DNA of 64,000 nt from Lachnospiraceae bacterium oral taxon 096 (GCA_018141845.1 CP073340.1:769001-833000); one strand, 5' to 3'; positions 7,612 through 15,701 are shown, numbered from the stretch's first letter. Notes: generated by a model not told the origin, from the sequence alone. Program-made: numbers and translations.

Positions 7612-8979
7612 TTATATGGTTTTCGGGCGGGTTGCCAGTTCAACATGGGCTCTAATCAATGCTTTGAAAATATATTCATACAATGCATTAAAATCATTCT
7701 CTTTGTCGGCAATTTCTAATGCATTATAATATTCCTCTTTTCTCTCAACATCGATATAGAATGGTGGCATACCATAGCGAATCAACATTTTAATCATAAA
7801 TCCTCTGCTTGTTCGCCCATTTCCATCTGGAAACGGATGAATAACCGTAATCCTATGGTGAATATCTGCAATCAATTCAACGATTCGGCTTCTGCTCAGC
7901 TCACCAGATTCACTTTCTAGTAATGACACCGTATCATTGAGTTTTATCAATTCCGGCATAACATCCCGCCAATCTACTGTCTCAAATTTTGCACCTAAAA
8001 CAAGGACATTATCTTTTCTTGTTGATCCTCCGTATTCCGGATTTGGACAACAGGAAAATAATTTCTTATTCAAGGTTGATAATTGATAAATATCAATTCT
8101 GTCATTATATGCCGTCTCAAAAATAAAATCGTACATCACAGAATGTCCTGCTACATTGCAAAAGCCGTCATAGGACTCTGTGCAATAGTCACTTACTTGG
8201 CGATTCTCTTGCAGATCCTCGATTATTTCAGATGCTGCATCATAAGTGGTTTTTACACCCTCAAGGCGGGCATCATTATAAACATACTTACTTTTGAACA
8301 AACGCCTTGCAAACTCAAGACTATTCGTTGGTGAAATATCTTCCCAGGCGTCAAACAATCCTTCGTATAGCTTTGTATATGAAAATCCCAATTTCTTTCG
8401 ATGTGTTTCTGACTTATATTTACTTAATTCTTTGCTTGAATAATAAGCGATCAGATATGGGAACAAATTTCGAATTCGATAGTAACAGGCTCTAAAACTT
8501 GTACCAAAATAATCAGCTATCTTGAGAATATCATCAAATGTCAATTCATCATCACCAGGATGGAGGTTATCTATCTGAATGCGTAATTCGTCCTCTGGCA
8601 TAAGAAAAGAAGCTGCAAAAGACTCCGCATATTTCTCTTTATATTCATTTGATGAAATAGCACACATAAATGTTGGTTGTGTATCTGCATCTTTAAGAAA
8701 ATGGCACAGCTCATGCGCTGCTGAAAATCTCTGTCGGGTAATCGGGCTTTTCGCATTAATTGCCACCAAATCTATTGGCATATCCGCTGTGGATGGCATA
8801 AACAGACCTTCCATTTTATCAAAATTTCTAAATACAAAATGAATACCCAGGTCTGTTAAAACCTGAAAAGGGTTAATCGGAAACGCCTTTTCATGCTCCT
8901 TAAAGTACTGTTCTGAAAAGTACTTTGCCAGTCCCTGGGCATCATTTCGATATTGATTTAGTATTTCTTTATCCAGCAT
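7612..8979 (-). CDS. ImmA/IrrE metallopeptidase - Fic domain fusion protein
   Basis: This 455-residue protein has two catalytic modules. Residues about 35-135 form an ImmA/IrrE (PF06114) zinc peptidase with the HEXXH motif HELCH (89-93) and the downstream glutamate in YAESFAASFLMP (about 119). Residues about 225-450 form a Fic AMP-transferase-type domain with the full active-site motif HPFPDGNGRTSR (381-392). Ahead of it, NDARLEG (235-241) stands where class II Fic proteins carry the (S/T)xxxE(G/N) inhibitory helix. The Glu-Gly is kept but Ser/Thr is replaced by Asp. The ATG is 12 nt after the XRE gene stop, preceded by GGGGG. Expected roles are a peptidase that cleaves a repressor and a protein-modifying toxin or regulator. 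The target is unknown. Confidence 0.88.
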   Translation of the reverse strand: MLDKEILNQYRNDAQGLAKYFSEQYFKEHEKAFPINPFQVLTDLGIHFVFRNFDKMEGLFMPSTADMPIDLVAINAKSPITRQRFSAAHELCHFLKDADTQPTFMCAISSNEYKEKYAESFAASFLMPEDELRIQIDNLHPGDDELTFDDILKIADYFGTSFRACYYRIRNLFPYLIAYYSSKELSKYKSETHRKKLGFSYTKLYEGLFDAWEDISPTNSLEFARRLFKSKYVYNDARLEGVKTTYDAASEIIEDLQENRQVSDYCTESYDGFCNVAGHSVMYDFIFETAYNDRIDIYQLSTLNKKLFSCCPNPEYGGSTRKDNVLVLGAKFETVDWRDVMPELIKLNDTVSLLESESGELSRSRIVELIADIHHRITVIHPFPDGNGRTSRGFMIKMLIRYGMPPFYIDVERKEEYYNALEIADKENDFNALYEYIFKALIRAHVELATRPKTI

Positions 8980-8990
8980 TAAATTCCCCC

Positions 8991-9305
8991 TTAAAGACCT
9001 GCCATAGACTTCTTGAAGGCAATCAAATTCAGGATTTCCTGCTGATCATTCTCATTTAACTCTTCAAATCCACGGGCAAATACAACCTGTTTGGATTCAA
9101 AAGATTCCTGATTGAGAAGGTAATCCGCTGAAACATGATAAAGCTGGCAGAATTTTTGAATTTCATCCGATGTGATCTTTCGGTTTCCAAGTTCAATTTG
9201 AGTAATGGCTGAGCGACCAATTCCTAGGCAGTTTGCTGCATATTCCTGTGAAAATCCTAAACGCTGTCTTGCATCTTTCAATTTTTCAGATATGTTGTTT
9301 TTCAT
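8991..9305 (-). CDS. XRE-family transcriptional regulator
   Basis: This 104-residue protein starts with a helix-turn-helix domain: ISEKLKDARQRLGFSQEYAANCLGIG, then RSAITQIELGNRKITSDEIQKFC. A C-terminal region (VVFARGFEELNENDQQEILNLIAF) follows, of the kind often found beside ImmA/IrrE peptidases. The start at 9305 has AAGGAGG 8 nt upstream. A longer in-frame reading to 9404 runs back over the promoter. It probably represses its own operon and is a candidate substrate of the downstream peptidase, by analogy with ImmR/ImmA and DdrO/IrrE pairs. Confidence 0.88.
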   Translation of the reverse strand: MKNNISEKLKDARQRLGFSQEYAANCLGIGRSAITQIELGNRKITSDEIQKFCQLYHVSADYLLNQESFESKQVVFARGFEELNENDQQEILNLIAFKKSMAGL

Positions 9306-9327
9306 TGCTTTTACCTCCTTTTGTATT

Positions 9328-9356
9328 AGAATAGATTTATTTGATAAAAAAGTCAA
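9328..9356 (-). promoter_or_regulatory. Promoter of the XRE/ImmA-Fic operon
   Basis: TTGACT and TATTCT are separated by 17 nt on the minus strand and end 22 bp before the XRE start codon. Confidence 0.55.
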
Positions 9357-9478
9357 CAATTCTGTTCGATTTTCCAACATTTTTATTTTAACAAACGAGA
9401 TCAAATATAACTCATAAAATATGGATCTCGATCTCCATGTTTCACTAACTTCACTGTTCTTCTATTTCTGAGAATTGC

Positions 9479-9970
9479 TCAAATAATGTATCTATCTACT
9501 GCAAAAATAAACTTATCTACATCTTTCCGTTCTGCCAGCATTTCCTGCAGCGATTTATGGTGTACATATTTCTCCTCATACACCCAGCAGGCAATGCCGC
9601 TGGTCTCTGTCTTCATAATGAGTACCGTTCTGTTATTCTTCTTTTTAGATGGAAATACGGTAATAACATCCTTATGAGCAAGTGCTTCCAGTGTCTCAAC
9701 ACTGACACACTCAATTATCTTATTGATGACGATGAAGCACCGATTCTCCTCGATAGATTCCTCTGATATTTCTGTACAATCCCAGGTCAGTGCCAGAATT
9801 TCTCCCAGACGGAGAGTTGCAGTAAATGCTAGGTGAAATGCTGCTTCCAGCCACTTTTCATCACACGCTTCGATTGCCTGGATCAAAGTTTCGGCATCCC
9901 AGATCTCATGTTTTTTCTTCGGGTGGAAATTTCCACCCAAGATACAAAAAAGCAGCAATGACTTTTTCAA
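9479..9970 (-). pseudogene. Tyrosine recombinase (integrase) remnant
   Basis: The reading encodes 163 residues from a TTG. It contains the box I region of the catalytic domain, FTATLRLGEILALTWDC, with the first catalytic arginine, and a following beta hairpin with TVFPSKKKNNRTVLI. The N-terminal core-binding domain and the HxxR and tyrosine motifs are absent, so the protein is truncated at both ends and should be inactive. It is probably what is left of the enzyme that inserted the island into tRNA-Arg(CCU). Confidence 0.75.
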
Positions 9971-9990
9971 TCATTACTGCTTAAAATAAG

Positions 9991-10062
9991 CGTCTCCTAT
10001 AGGAATCGAACCTACAATAGAGTCTTAGGAGGACCCCGTTATATCCATTTAACTAAGGAGAC
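9991..10062 (-). tRNA. tRNA-Arg(CCU), complete, inside the island
   Basis: The minus strand folds as a full cloverleaf: acceptor GTCTCCT/AGGAGAC, D stem GTTA/TAAC, anticodon stem GGGTC/GACTC around CTCCTAA (anticodon CCU), T stem GTAGG/CCTAT with loop TTCGATT, and discriminator G. CCA is not encoded. It differs widely from the split host copy outside the anticodon loop, so it is not a duplicate of it. Confidence 0.9.
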
Positions 10063-10239
10063 AAATGCCGTATTTCCAGGCTTTTTCGACCCTTTGGCTC
10101 TGGCTGCCATCATTTATAACTCTAACACTTTCGTGATGAATTATCTTTTTCTTATCTCTTCTGATTTTTTAGATTTCGCTTCCTCAGTGACTCTCAAACG
10201 CTACCCTTTTTCTTCAAAAGGGTTCCGCCATGGTTCTAC

Positions 10240-10279
10240 CTTAGGAGGCGAACGCTCTATCCTGCTGAGCTACAGAAAC
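10240..10279 (-). pseudogene. 5' half of the split tRNA-Arg(CCU) gene
   Basis: The minus strand reads acceptor GTTTCTG, TA, D stem GCTC/GAGC with an AGCAGGATA loop, G, then anticodon 5' stem TTCGC and loop CTCCTAA. Sequence then leaves the tRNA consensus. The matching 3' half is at 7382-7423. The nearby stretch 10063-10239 holds no recognisable gene. Confidence 0.85.
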
Positions 10280-10352
10280 ACACTGGTAAAGTATAGCACA
10301 ATTTAAATTTTTTGAAAAGTAAAAAATTGTATGCTGTGATTGGCAGTCTATT

Positions 10353-10460
10353 GTGAACTACCCATAGTCTAAAGCCTATGGGCTTCCTGCTTCGCTGACC
10401 TCGCAACCTACTATCTCCACAGGCGTTAATTCGGGCAGTCCCTGCCCTATTGTTTTTTCT
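10353..10460 (-). ncRNA. Putative omega RNA / right-end structured RNA of the IS605 element
   Basis: Downstream of the tnpB stop the minus strand continues about 100 nt into the imperfect hairpin at the right end. This is where TnpB omega RNAs end, with the guide lying beyond the terminal GTTCAC. Assigned from position and the repeated end structure, not from a covariance model. Confidence 0.45.
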
Positions 10461-10627
10461 TATACTACTTGTCTTAATCCTTCTGCCAATATATTTTTTG
10501 CTGCATTGATATCTCTATCGTGTTTTGTATTGCAGAAAGGACACATCCAATCTCTTACTTTTAGATCTTTTACATTTGTATTTTTATATCCACAACTAAA
10601 ACATAGCTGGCTACTTGCATAAAAATC
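10460..10627 (-). pseudogene. tnpB C-terminal fragment
   Basis: The last 54 codons of tnpB encode [13 protein letters not shown], then [22 protein letters not shown]. This gives the four-cysteine zinc ribbon and the final catalytic aspartate region (DRDINAA) of the RuvC fold. The fragment is separated from its N-terminal part by IS110 #2. Joining across the shared GAT restores NYIKID-FYASSQ with no frame change, for a 366-residue protein. Confidence 0.92.
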
Positions 10628-10734
10628 TCCATTCCGCGGGCAAGCCGCGGCACAAATAGTAATGAAAGTGTTTTACATCTCAACTCTGTGATTTAAAATA
10701 TATAACAAGAAGCTATACTACAAAGCACGGGAGG

Positions 10735-10860
10735 TAAAGTTGTAAAAACTTTCTCTGTTTTAGACAGCATAAAAATCAGTGTAAGTTCTGTCTTTTCAAG
10801 CACAAATAAGTGGTATCATGAATCCGTACACTAAGAATTGTTAAAGCTCTTTGTTTTATT
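10735..10860 (+). ncRNA. Bridge RNA of IS110 #2 with a readable target guide
   Basis: Within the noncoding left end, AGACAG (10762-10767) and CTGTCT (10788-10793) form a perfect 6-bp stem. The last G of the stem and the following loop carry GCATAAAAATC (10767-10777). The same 11 nt lie directly left of the insertion point (10617-10627). The loop's 3' side contains TAAG, which can pair with CTTA in the right flank. Boundaries of the RNA are approximate. Confidence 0.65.
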
Positions 10861-10911
10861 GTGTGGCAGTTCAGTCAATGGCTTCTTATCTTTTGCGAAA
10901 GGAGTTACACT

Positions 10912-12186
10912 ATGAAAGTTACTTATCAAACCTGTTGTGGTGTCGATGTTCACAAATCTTTTCTTGTTGCCACAATCATCAAAACTACCGCCGGTATTGA
11001 ACCTTCTTATCAAAAGAAGCGATTCTCTACCTTCAACAATTCTATTTTAGACTTTAAATCGTGGCTTCTTAAAAATGAATGCCATGATGTCTGTATGGAA
11101 TCCACAGGTAAATACTGGGTTCCTGTCTTTAATCTTCTCGAAGATCAAATCAACGTTACCATTGCTAATCCCAAATGGGTTAAAGCTGTTAAGGGTAACA
11201 AGGACGATACCAAAGATTCTAAATGGATTGGAGACTTATTCCGACTGGGACTTGTGAAAAGCAGCTACATTCCTTGTAGGTTGATCCGTATTCTTAGAGA
11301 ATACACAAGATATCGTTACAAGCTTGTTTCTTGCCGTTCAAGTGAAAAGAATAGATATCAGAATGCTCTTACTGTTTGTAATATCGCATTAGATTCTGTT
11401 GTATCCGATATCTTTGGGAAGTCATCCTCATCCATTATCGATTATCTGCTTGAACAATCAGGTACTACGATTAACCATGAAGAAATCTCTTCAAAACTTC
11501 TTAAGAGCCTCAAATCCAAAGAAGACGCTGTGATTGAATCTATCGAAGGATATCAGATGACTGATGCCCAGAAATATCGTATGCGCCTAATTCGCGCACA
11601 TATGGATTATATCACAGCTGAAATCAATGATATAGATAAACAGATTGAATCTTTGATTTCTTCCGATCCTGATTATGATAAAGCTATTCGGTTACTAACT
11701 ACCATTCCGGGTGTCAAACGTGATAGTGCAATTACTATCATCTCCGAAATTGGTATTGATATGTCTCAGTTTTGTAATTCTAAACGCTTATGTTGTTGGG
11801 CAGGTCTTACCCCCGGCAACAATGAATCTGCCGGTAAGAAGAAATCTGTCCGTATTACACGTGCCGGTGTCTACCTCAAACCTGCATTAGTACAGTGTGC
11901 TCATGCAGCCGTGAAATCTGACAAGTCTCCTTACTACAAAACGAAATATGAATCCCTTGTTAAACGCCGTGGCAAGAAAAGAGCTGTTATTGCCATTGCC
12001 CGTATGATTCTTATAGCCATCTACCGGATGCTGTCTACCGGAGAGGTATGGAATCCAAGCGATCTTTACAAAATCGATATGCCTGCACCTTTAGCTGAAA
12101 AACAGAAGGCTAAGGCTATCAAGCAAGCCAAAAAACTTTTACAAAAGGAAGGACTGCTTCCTCCTGATGAACCTTTAGCTTCTTGA
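10912..12186 (+). CDS. IS110-family transposase (DEDD recombinase)
   Basis: This 424-residue recombinase has the N-terminal motifs CCGVDVHKSFLVATI, DVCMESTGKYWVPV and DDTKDSKWIGDL. The C-terminal Transposase_20 domain has TTIPGVKRDSAITIISEIG, CWAGLTPGNNESAGKKKS and RAGVYLKPALVQCAHAA. The frame is intact. The ATG at 10912 has AAAGGAG 7 nt upstream and is preferred to an in-frame GTG at 10861. It groups with a different IS110 branch from the copy at 5779, judging by low similarity. Confidence 0.95.
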   Translation: MKVTYQTCCGVDVHKSFLVATIIKTTAGIEPSYQKKRFSTFNNSILDFKSWLLKNECHDVCMESTGKYWVPVFNLLEDQINVTIANPKWVKAVKGNKDDTKDSKWIGDLFRLGLVKSSYIPCRLIRILREYTRYRYKLVSCRSSEKNRYQNALTVCNIALDSVVSDIFGKSSSSIIDYLLEQSGTTINHEEISSKLLKSLKSKEDAVIESIEGYQMTDAQKYRMRLIRAHMDYITAEINDIDKQIESLISSDPDYDKAIRLLTTIPGVKRDSAITIISEIGIDMSQFCNSKRLCCWAGLTPGNNESAGKKKSVRITRAGVYLKPALVQCAHAAVKSDKSPYYKTKYESLVKRRGKKRAVIAIARMILIAIYRMLSTGEVWNPSDLYKIDMPAPLAEKQKAKAIKQAKKLLQKEGLLPPDEPLAS

Positions 12187-12281
12187 TCAATCTACTAAAT
12201 CTATATCCTCAAATAAGTTGCCTACTTAAGACAGCTTATTTAAGTGCGCCGGTTTACGGCTTACCTCTACTTTCTTTCACA

Positions 12282-13223
12282 CTATGTATCTATCTTAATA
12301 TAATTTCTACCATTCCATTTTGACTTATATTCCAGTTGTCTTGTCAGCTCATACCACGATACATCGCTTATAGTTTTCGCTAAATTATGATTTTTCACCA
12401 TATTTTTTATCTGTAAGTTTTCCGAAACTATCACTTGGTTTTCGTTTATAATTTCGCTTGAAATCTTATGCAGATAATCTTTTCTTGTATTAGCTATTTT
12501 CTCATGGCATAGTGCTATTTGTTTCCTTTTTTTCTGATAGTTCCTACTCCCCTTTGTTTTATTTGCTAATTGTCTTTGTAATCTTGTAAGCTTTTTCTCA
12601 TATTTTTTAATTGTCTTCGGATTTTCATATTTCTTCCCATCTGATGTGATACATAAATCTTTTATCCCTAAATCCAATCCTATTTGTCCGTTTGTCTTTA
12701 CAAGTGGACTATGTTCAGTTTCTACAAGAACAGACACATAGTACTTGCCGCTTGGTACCTTAGATATAGTTACTGTTTTTATCCGACCTGAAAATTTTCT
12801 ATGTAATTTTATTTTTACCCTTTTTAATTTTGGCAGCTTTATTCTTCCTCTATCAAAATCTACAGTTATATTCCCATTTGTAAAATTGGTTGTATATGAT
12901 TTACGATTACTGTGCTTACTCTTAAACTTTGGATAACCTGCATGTTCTTTGAAAAACTTTTGATAAGCACTATCCATATTATAAATTGCATTTGTTAAAG
13001 CAAATTTATCTACTTCTTTTAGCCATTCATAAGCTTTTTTCAGCTCTCTATTGCAATAATTATTACAATCTGTTTTACTGACAGACTTTTTTTCTTTTTC
13101 ATAAGCATCTTTTCTGTACGCAAGGGTTTGATTATATACAAAACGACAACAGCCAAATGTCTTTGCTAACTGTATTTCTTGCTCTTTGTTTGGATAAATC
13201 CGATATCTATATGCCTTTAACAT
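12282..13223 (-). pseudogene. tnpB N-terminal part (RNA-guided nuclease gene cut by IS110)
   Basis: This part encodes 312 residues of an IS605 OrfB/TnpB protein. It starts with KAYRYRIYPNKEQEIQLAKTF and RFVYNQTLAYR, and contains the first RuvC catalytic aspartate (IGLDLGIKDL) and the second motif region (VIVSENLQIKNM). The reading continues three codons into IS110 sequence before a stop, losing the zinc ribbon and last catalytic Asp. TnpB normally cuts DNA guided by omega RNA. This copy is inactive unless IS110 excises. The start ATG is 23 nt after the tnpA stop. Confidence 0.92.
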
Positions 13224-13246
13224 TAAGCTTACCCGCCTTTCTACCC

Positions 13247-13645
13247 TTAATTTTCTATATATTGCTTTAACATTTCTTCAGAAACATTGCCTACGCTACA
13301 AGCAAAATATCCATCCGTCCAAAATGTATGTTCTTTCCAAAAATGATTCTTAAGATATTCTGTATGCTTTTTCCATATATGATATGTTGTATAGCTCTTA
13401 ATTAGATTAACCACTTTACTTATGGATATTGTAGGCTCAGTTTTTATCATATAGTGTATATGGTCTTTGTCTGTTTCCATATATTTTATGATTATATTAC
13501 TCTTTGTGCATATCTCATAAGAAAATTGTTTTATATAATCTGATATTTCTTTTGATACTAAAAGCTTTTTTCTATACTTACATACAAAAATAATATGATA
13601 TTGTAATAAATATTTGTGTCTATTCTTTAATTTCCATACTCCCAT
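13247..13645 (-). CDS. tnpA: IS200/IS605 transposase TnpA (Y1 HUH)
   Basis: This single-strand DNA transposase has 132 residues, the usual size. The HUH motif is DHIHYMI. The preceding YHIIFVCKYRKKLL strand and the segment FWTDGYFACSVGNVS are family hallmarks. The C-terminal QYIEN carries the catalytic tyrosine. The gene looks intact, so this element could still move itself and similar mini-elements in trans. Confidence 0.95.
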   Translation of the reverse strand: MGVWKLKNRHKYLLQYHIIFVCKYRKKLLVSKEISDYIKQFSYEICTKSNIIIKYMETDKDHIHYMIKTEPTISISKVVNLIKSYTTYHIWKKHTEYLKNHFWKEHTFWTDGYFACSVGNVSEEMLKQYIEN

Positions 13646-13789
13646 AACGCTAGTTATTGTATCACAAATATCTATTTTTTGCTACCTTAACCCACCATCT
13701 AAAGCTAGTGGGATTGCGGTAGCATTATTTCAAGAGTAGTTGATTTGGAAAAGGGAAGCTTTTCTTGTGAGTTTCTCACATTTACGAGC

Positions 13790-13818
13790 TTGACAATGAA
13801 ACTAACATAAGATAATAT
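13790..13818 (+). promoter_or_regulatory. Promoter of the opp operon
   Basis: TTGACA (13790-13795) and TAATAT (13813-13818) are spaced by 17 nt. This is the best consensus match in the first 20 kb, 38 bp ahead of the binding-protein start. Confidence 0.7.
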
Positions 13819-13856
13819 GAACAAAAGAGAAAATTTTATGTAGGAGGAGAGAAGAT

Positions 13857-15623
13857 ATGATGAAGAAAAGATTTGTAGCATTAGCACTGATGAGTATTAT
13901 GTCAGCGAGTATGCTTGCCGCTTGTGGCGGAAAAAAGTCTGATTCAGCGACTTCAACAACCGCAACAACAGAAACAACCGCAGCAACAGATAATAAAAGT
14001 GCAACATCTACAGGAAAAAAGAGTGAGGCAGCACCTGAATGGACAGCATATGATGAGCTGATTCAGTCAGTATATCAGGATGCAGATCTAGTACACAGAG
14101 AAGCTACTTTGCACAAGGCAGAGGCTATGTTGATGGACACAGGTGCTGTGGCACCATTGTACTATTACAATGATTTGTATATGCAAAAGCCAGATTTACA
14201 GGGCGGCATTGTTACCCTTGTTGGTAGTCATAAGCTTTTTATGTATATGACCAACAAGGGACAGCCAATTGATGTGTTGAGAATCAATCTTGCATCAGAG
14301 CCAGATAAGCTCGATCCAGCATTGACCTCAACTACTGATGGTGGATCTTTGGCAGCGAACTCATTTGTCGGTCTCTATGTTATGGGCAATGACAACAAGA
14401 TTTCTCCAGCACTTGCAGATGGAGATCCAACCGTTTCCTCCGATGGCAAGGAGTACACCATTAAGTTGAAGAAGGATTTGAAGTGGAGCGATGGCTCACC
14501 ACTCAATGCCAATGACTTTGTCTACTCTTGGAAGAGAGCAGCAGATCCAAAGACAGGTTCCGATTATTCCTATCTATTTGACATTATGGAAAAAGGATCC
14601 GATGGAACCATTGATGTCAGTGCAGTGGATGACAACACTTTGAAGTTTAAGTTAAAGGCTCCAGTGCCTTATATGATGGAATTATTGACCTTCTCAACCT
14701 ATATGCCAGTGCCAAAGGCCAGCGTTGAGGGAGCAAAGGATCACGAGGCAAATCCTGGTGCTTGGGCATCTGAGGCAGGTTTTGTCAGCAATGGTGCCTA
14801 TACTTTGAAAGAGTGGAAGCACAATGAGTCTATGGTCTATGTAAAGAATCCAAACTTCTATGACGCAGATAAGGTGACCGTCAATGAGCTTCACTTTATG
14901 CTCAGTGCCGATGACACAGCTATTCTTGCAGCATATCAGGCAGGAAACCTTGACTTTATCGACTCTGTGCCAAATGGTGAGATTGACAACTTAAAGAGTT
15001 TGCCAGATTTCCATGTTGTAAACAACCTTGGTACCTACTATGTTGGATTTAATGTCAACAGCAAGATGTTTGATGGAAAGACACCAGAGCAGGCGAGCAA
15101 GATGCGCCGTGCACTTGGTCTTTTGATTGACCGTCAGTACATTGTAGACACTATCGGAAAGACAGGACAGCAGCCTGCCAACACCTTTGTTCCAGCTGGA
15201 ATGAGCGATGGTCATGGTGGTATCTTTAAGCAGGACGATGATGCTTATAAGTATCCAGTAGATGGTGGTTACTATAAGATTGCTGTAGATAAGGATCAGG
15301 CAATTTCTCTTCTCAAGGAGGCAGGATATAAGTTTGATGACAATGGTATGTTGAGCTCAGAGACTCCAATTACCATTAACTACCTTGTTAACCAGAATAC
15401 AGGAAATGAAGCGATTGCACAGGCAATACAGCAGGATTGGGCAGCGATTGGTATCACGATGAATATTTCTACTGAGGATTGGCAGACATTCGTTAATGAC
15501 CGAAAGGTTGGCAACTTTGATGTGGCTAGAGAGGGATGGCTTGCCGATTACAATGATCCTGCAAATATGTTGGAGCAGTTTATGTCTACATCAGGAAATA
15601 ACAACGAACAGTTAGGTAAGTAA
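13857..15623 (+). CDS. oppA: Oligopeptide-binding lipoprotein OppA, apparently circularly permuted
   Basis: This 588-residue SBP_bac_5 family protein has a signal peptide with lipobox MLAAC (Cys23), followed by a Thr/Ser-rich linker to about residue 60. Residues 61-133 (YDELIQ, LHKAEAMLMDTGAVAPLYYY, LVGSHKLFMYMT) match the segment that normally closes the C terminus of OppA-type proteins. Only then, from about 138, does the usual N-terminal start appear (LRINLASEPDKLDPALTST). The protein ends at REGWLADYNDPANMLEQF plus a short tail, exactly where that segment is expected. The frame is intact. The neighbouring oppBCDF genes support an oligopeptide-uptake role. Confidence 0.93.
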   Translation: MMKKRFVALALMSIMSASMLAACGGKKSDSATSTTATTETTAATDNKSATSTGKKSEAAPEWTAYDELIQSVYQDADLVHREATLHKAEAMLMDTGAVAPLYYYNDLYMQKPDLQGGIVTLVGSHKLFMYMTNKGQPIDVLRINLASEPDKLDPALTSTTDGGSLAANSFVGLYVMGNDNKISPALADGDPTVSSDGKEYTIKLKKDLKWSDGSPLNANDFVYSWKRAADPKTGSDYSYLFDIMEKGSDGTIDVSAVDDNTLKFKLKAPVPYMMELLTFSTYMPVPKASVEGAKDHEANPGAWASEAGFVSNGAYTLKEWKHNESMVYVKNPNFYDADKVTVNELHFMLSADDTAILAAYQAGNLDFIDSVPNGEIDNLKSLPDFHVVNNLGTYYVGFNVNSKMFDGKTPEQASKMRRALGLLIDRQYIVDTIGKTGQQPANTFVPAGMSDGHGGIFKQDDDAYKYPVDGGYYKIAVDKDQAISLLKEAGYKFDDNGMLSSETPITINYLVNQNTGNEAIAQAIQQDWAAIGITMNISTEDWQTFVNDRKVGNFDVAREGWLADYNDPANMLEQFMSTSGNNNEQLGK

Positions 15624-15641
15624 TAAGAGGATTTCTAGGAT

Positions 15642-15671
15642 AGCTGTATACCCGCTGTTGGGTATGCAGCT
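15642..15671 (+). promoter_or_regulatory. Intercistronic hairpin between oppA and oppB
   Basis: AGCTGTATACCC and GGGTATGCAGCT form a 12-bp stem with a 6-nt loop, 18 nt after the oppA stop. No T run follows. It is likely a partial terminator or 3' stabiliser that gives more binding protein than permease. Confidence 0.55.
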
Positions 15672-15701
15672 ATATCTATTTATGGAGAAAGGGGAAGAAA
15701 G

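Larger units (their letters stand above)
7416..10247. mobile_element. Island inserted in the anticodon loop of tRNA-Arg(CCU)
   Basis: The 8-bp core CTTAGGAG occurs at 7416-7423 and 10240-10247, each joined to one half of the same tRNA. The 2.8 kb between them carries an ImmA/IrrE-Fic protein, an XRE regulator, a tyrosine-recombinase remnant and a complete tRNA-Arg(CCU) of different sequence. Insertion did not rebuild the tRNA at either end. The element looks like a decayed integrative island or prophage remnant. Confidence 0.75.
10628..12290 (+). mobile_element. IS110-family element #2, inserted in tnpB
   Basis: The ends can be placed from the broken gene. ATC occurs at 10625-10627 and at 12288-12290, and removing one copy plus the 1,660 bp between restores the tnpB frame. 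The left end has a CCGCGG-GCAAG-CCGCGG hairpin at its tip. A 284-nt noncoding left end precedes the transposase, and about 100 nt follow it. Confidence 0.9.
10353..13724 (-). mobile_element. IS200/IS605-family element, interrupted by IS110 #2
   Basis: In minus-strand order the element has a left-end hairpin with an outer stem (13680-13724, TGCTACC..GGTAGCA around CCCAC..GTGGG), tnpA, the tnpB N-terminal part, the IS110 insertion, the tnpB C-terminal part, and a right-end hairpin GCCCATAGGCTTTAGACTATGGGTA followed by GTTCAC near 10353. The same right-end design recurs at 32966-32996 and 41060-41088 in this window. Confidence 0.85.

Noticed and set aside
9479..9970. Integrase fragment as an active tyrosine recombinase
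   Set aside because: Only the first catalytic arginine box is present. The core-binding domain, HxxR and tyrosine are missing.
12282..13223. tnpB N-terminal part as an intact short TnpB
   Set aside because: The reading ends a few codons into IS110 sequence. The rest of the gene is found at 10460-10627, so it is an interrupted gene.
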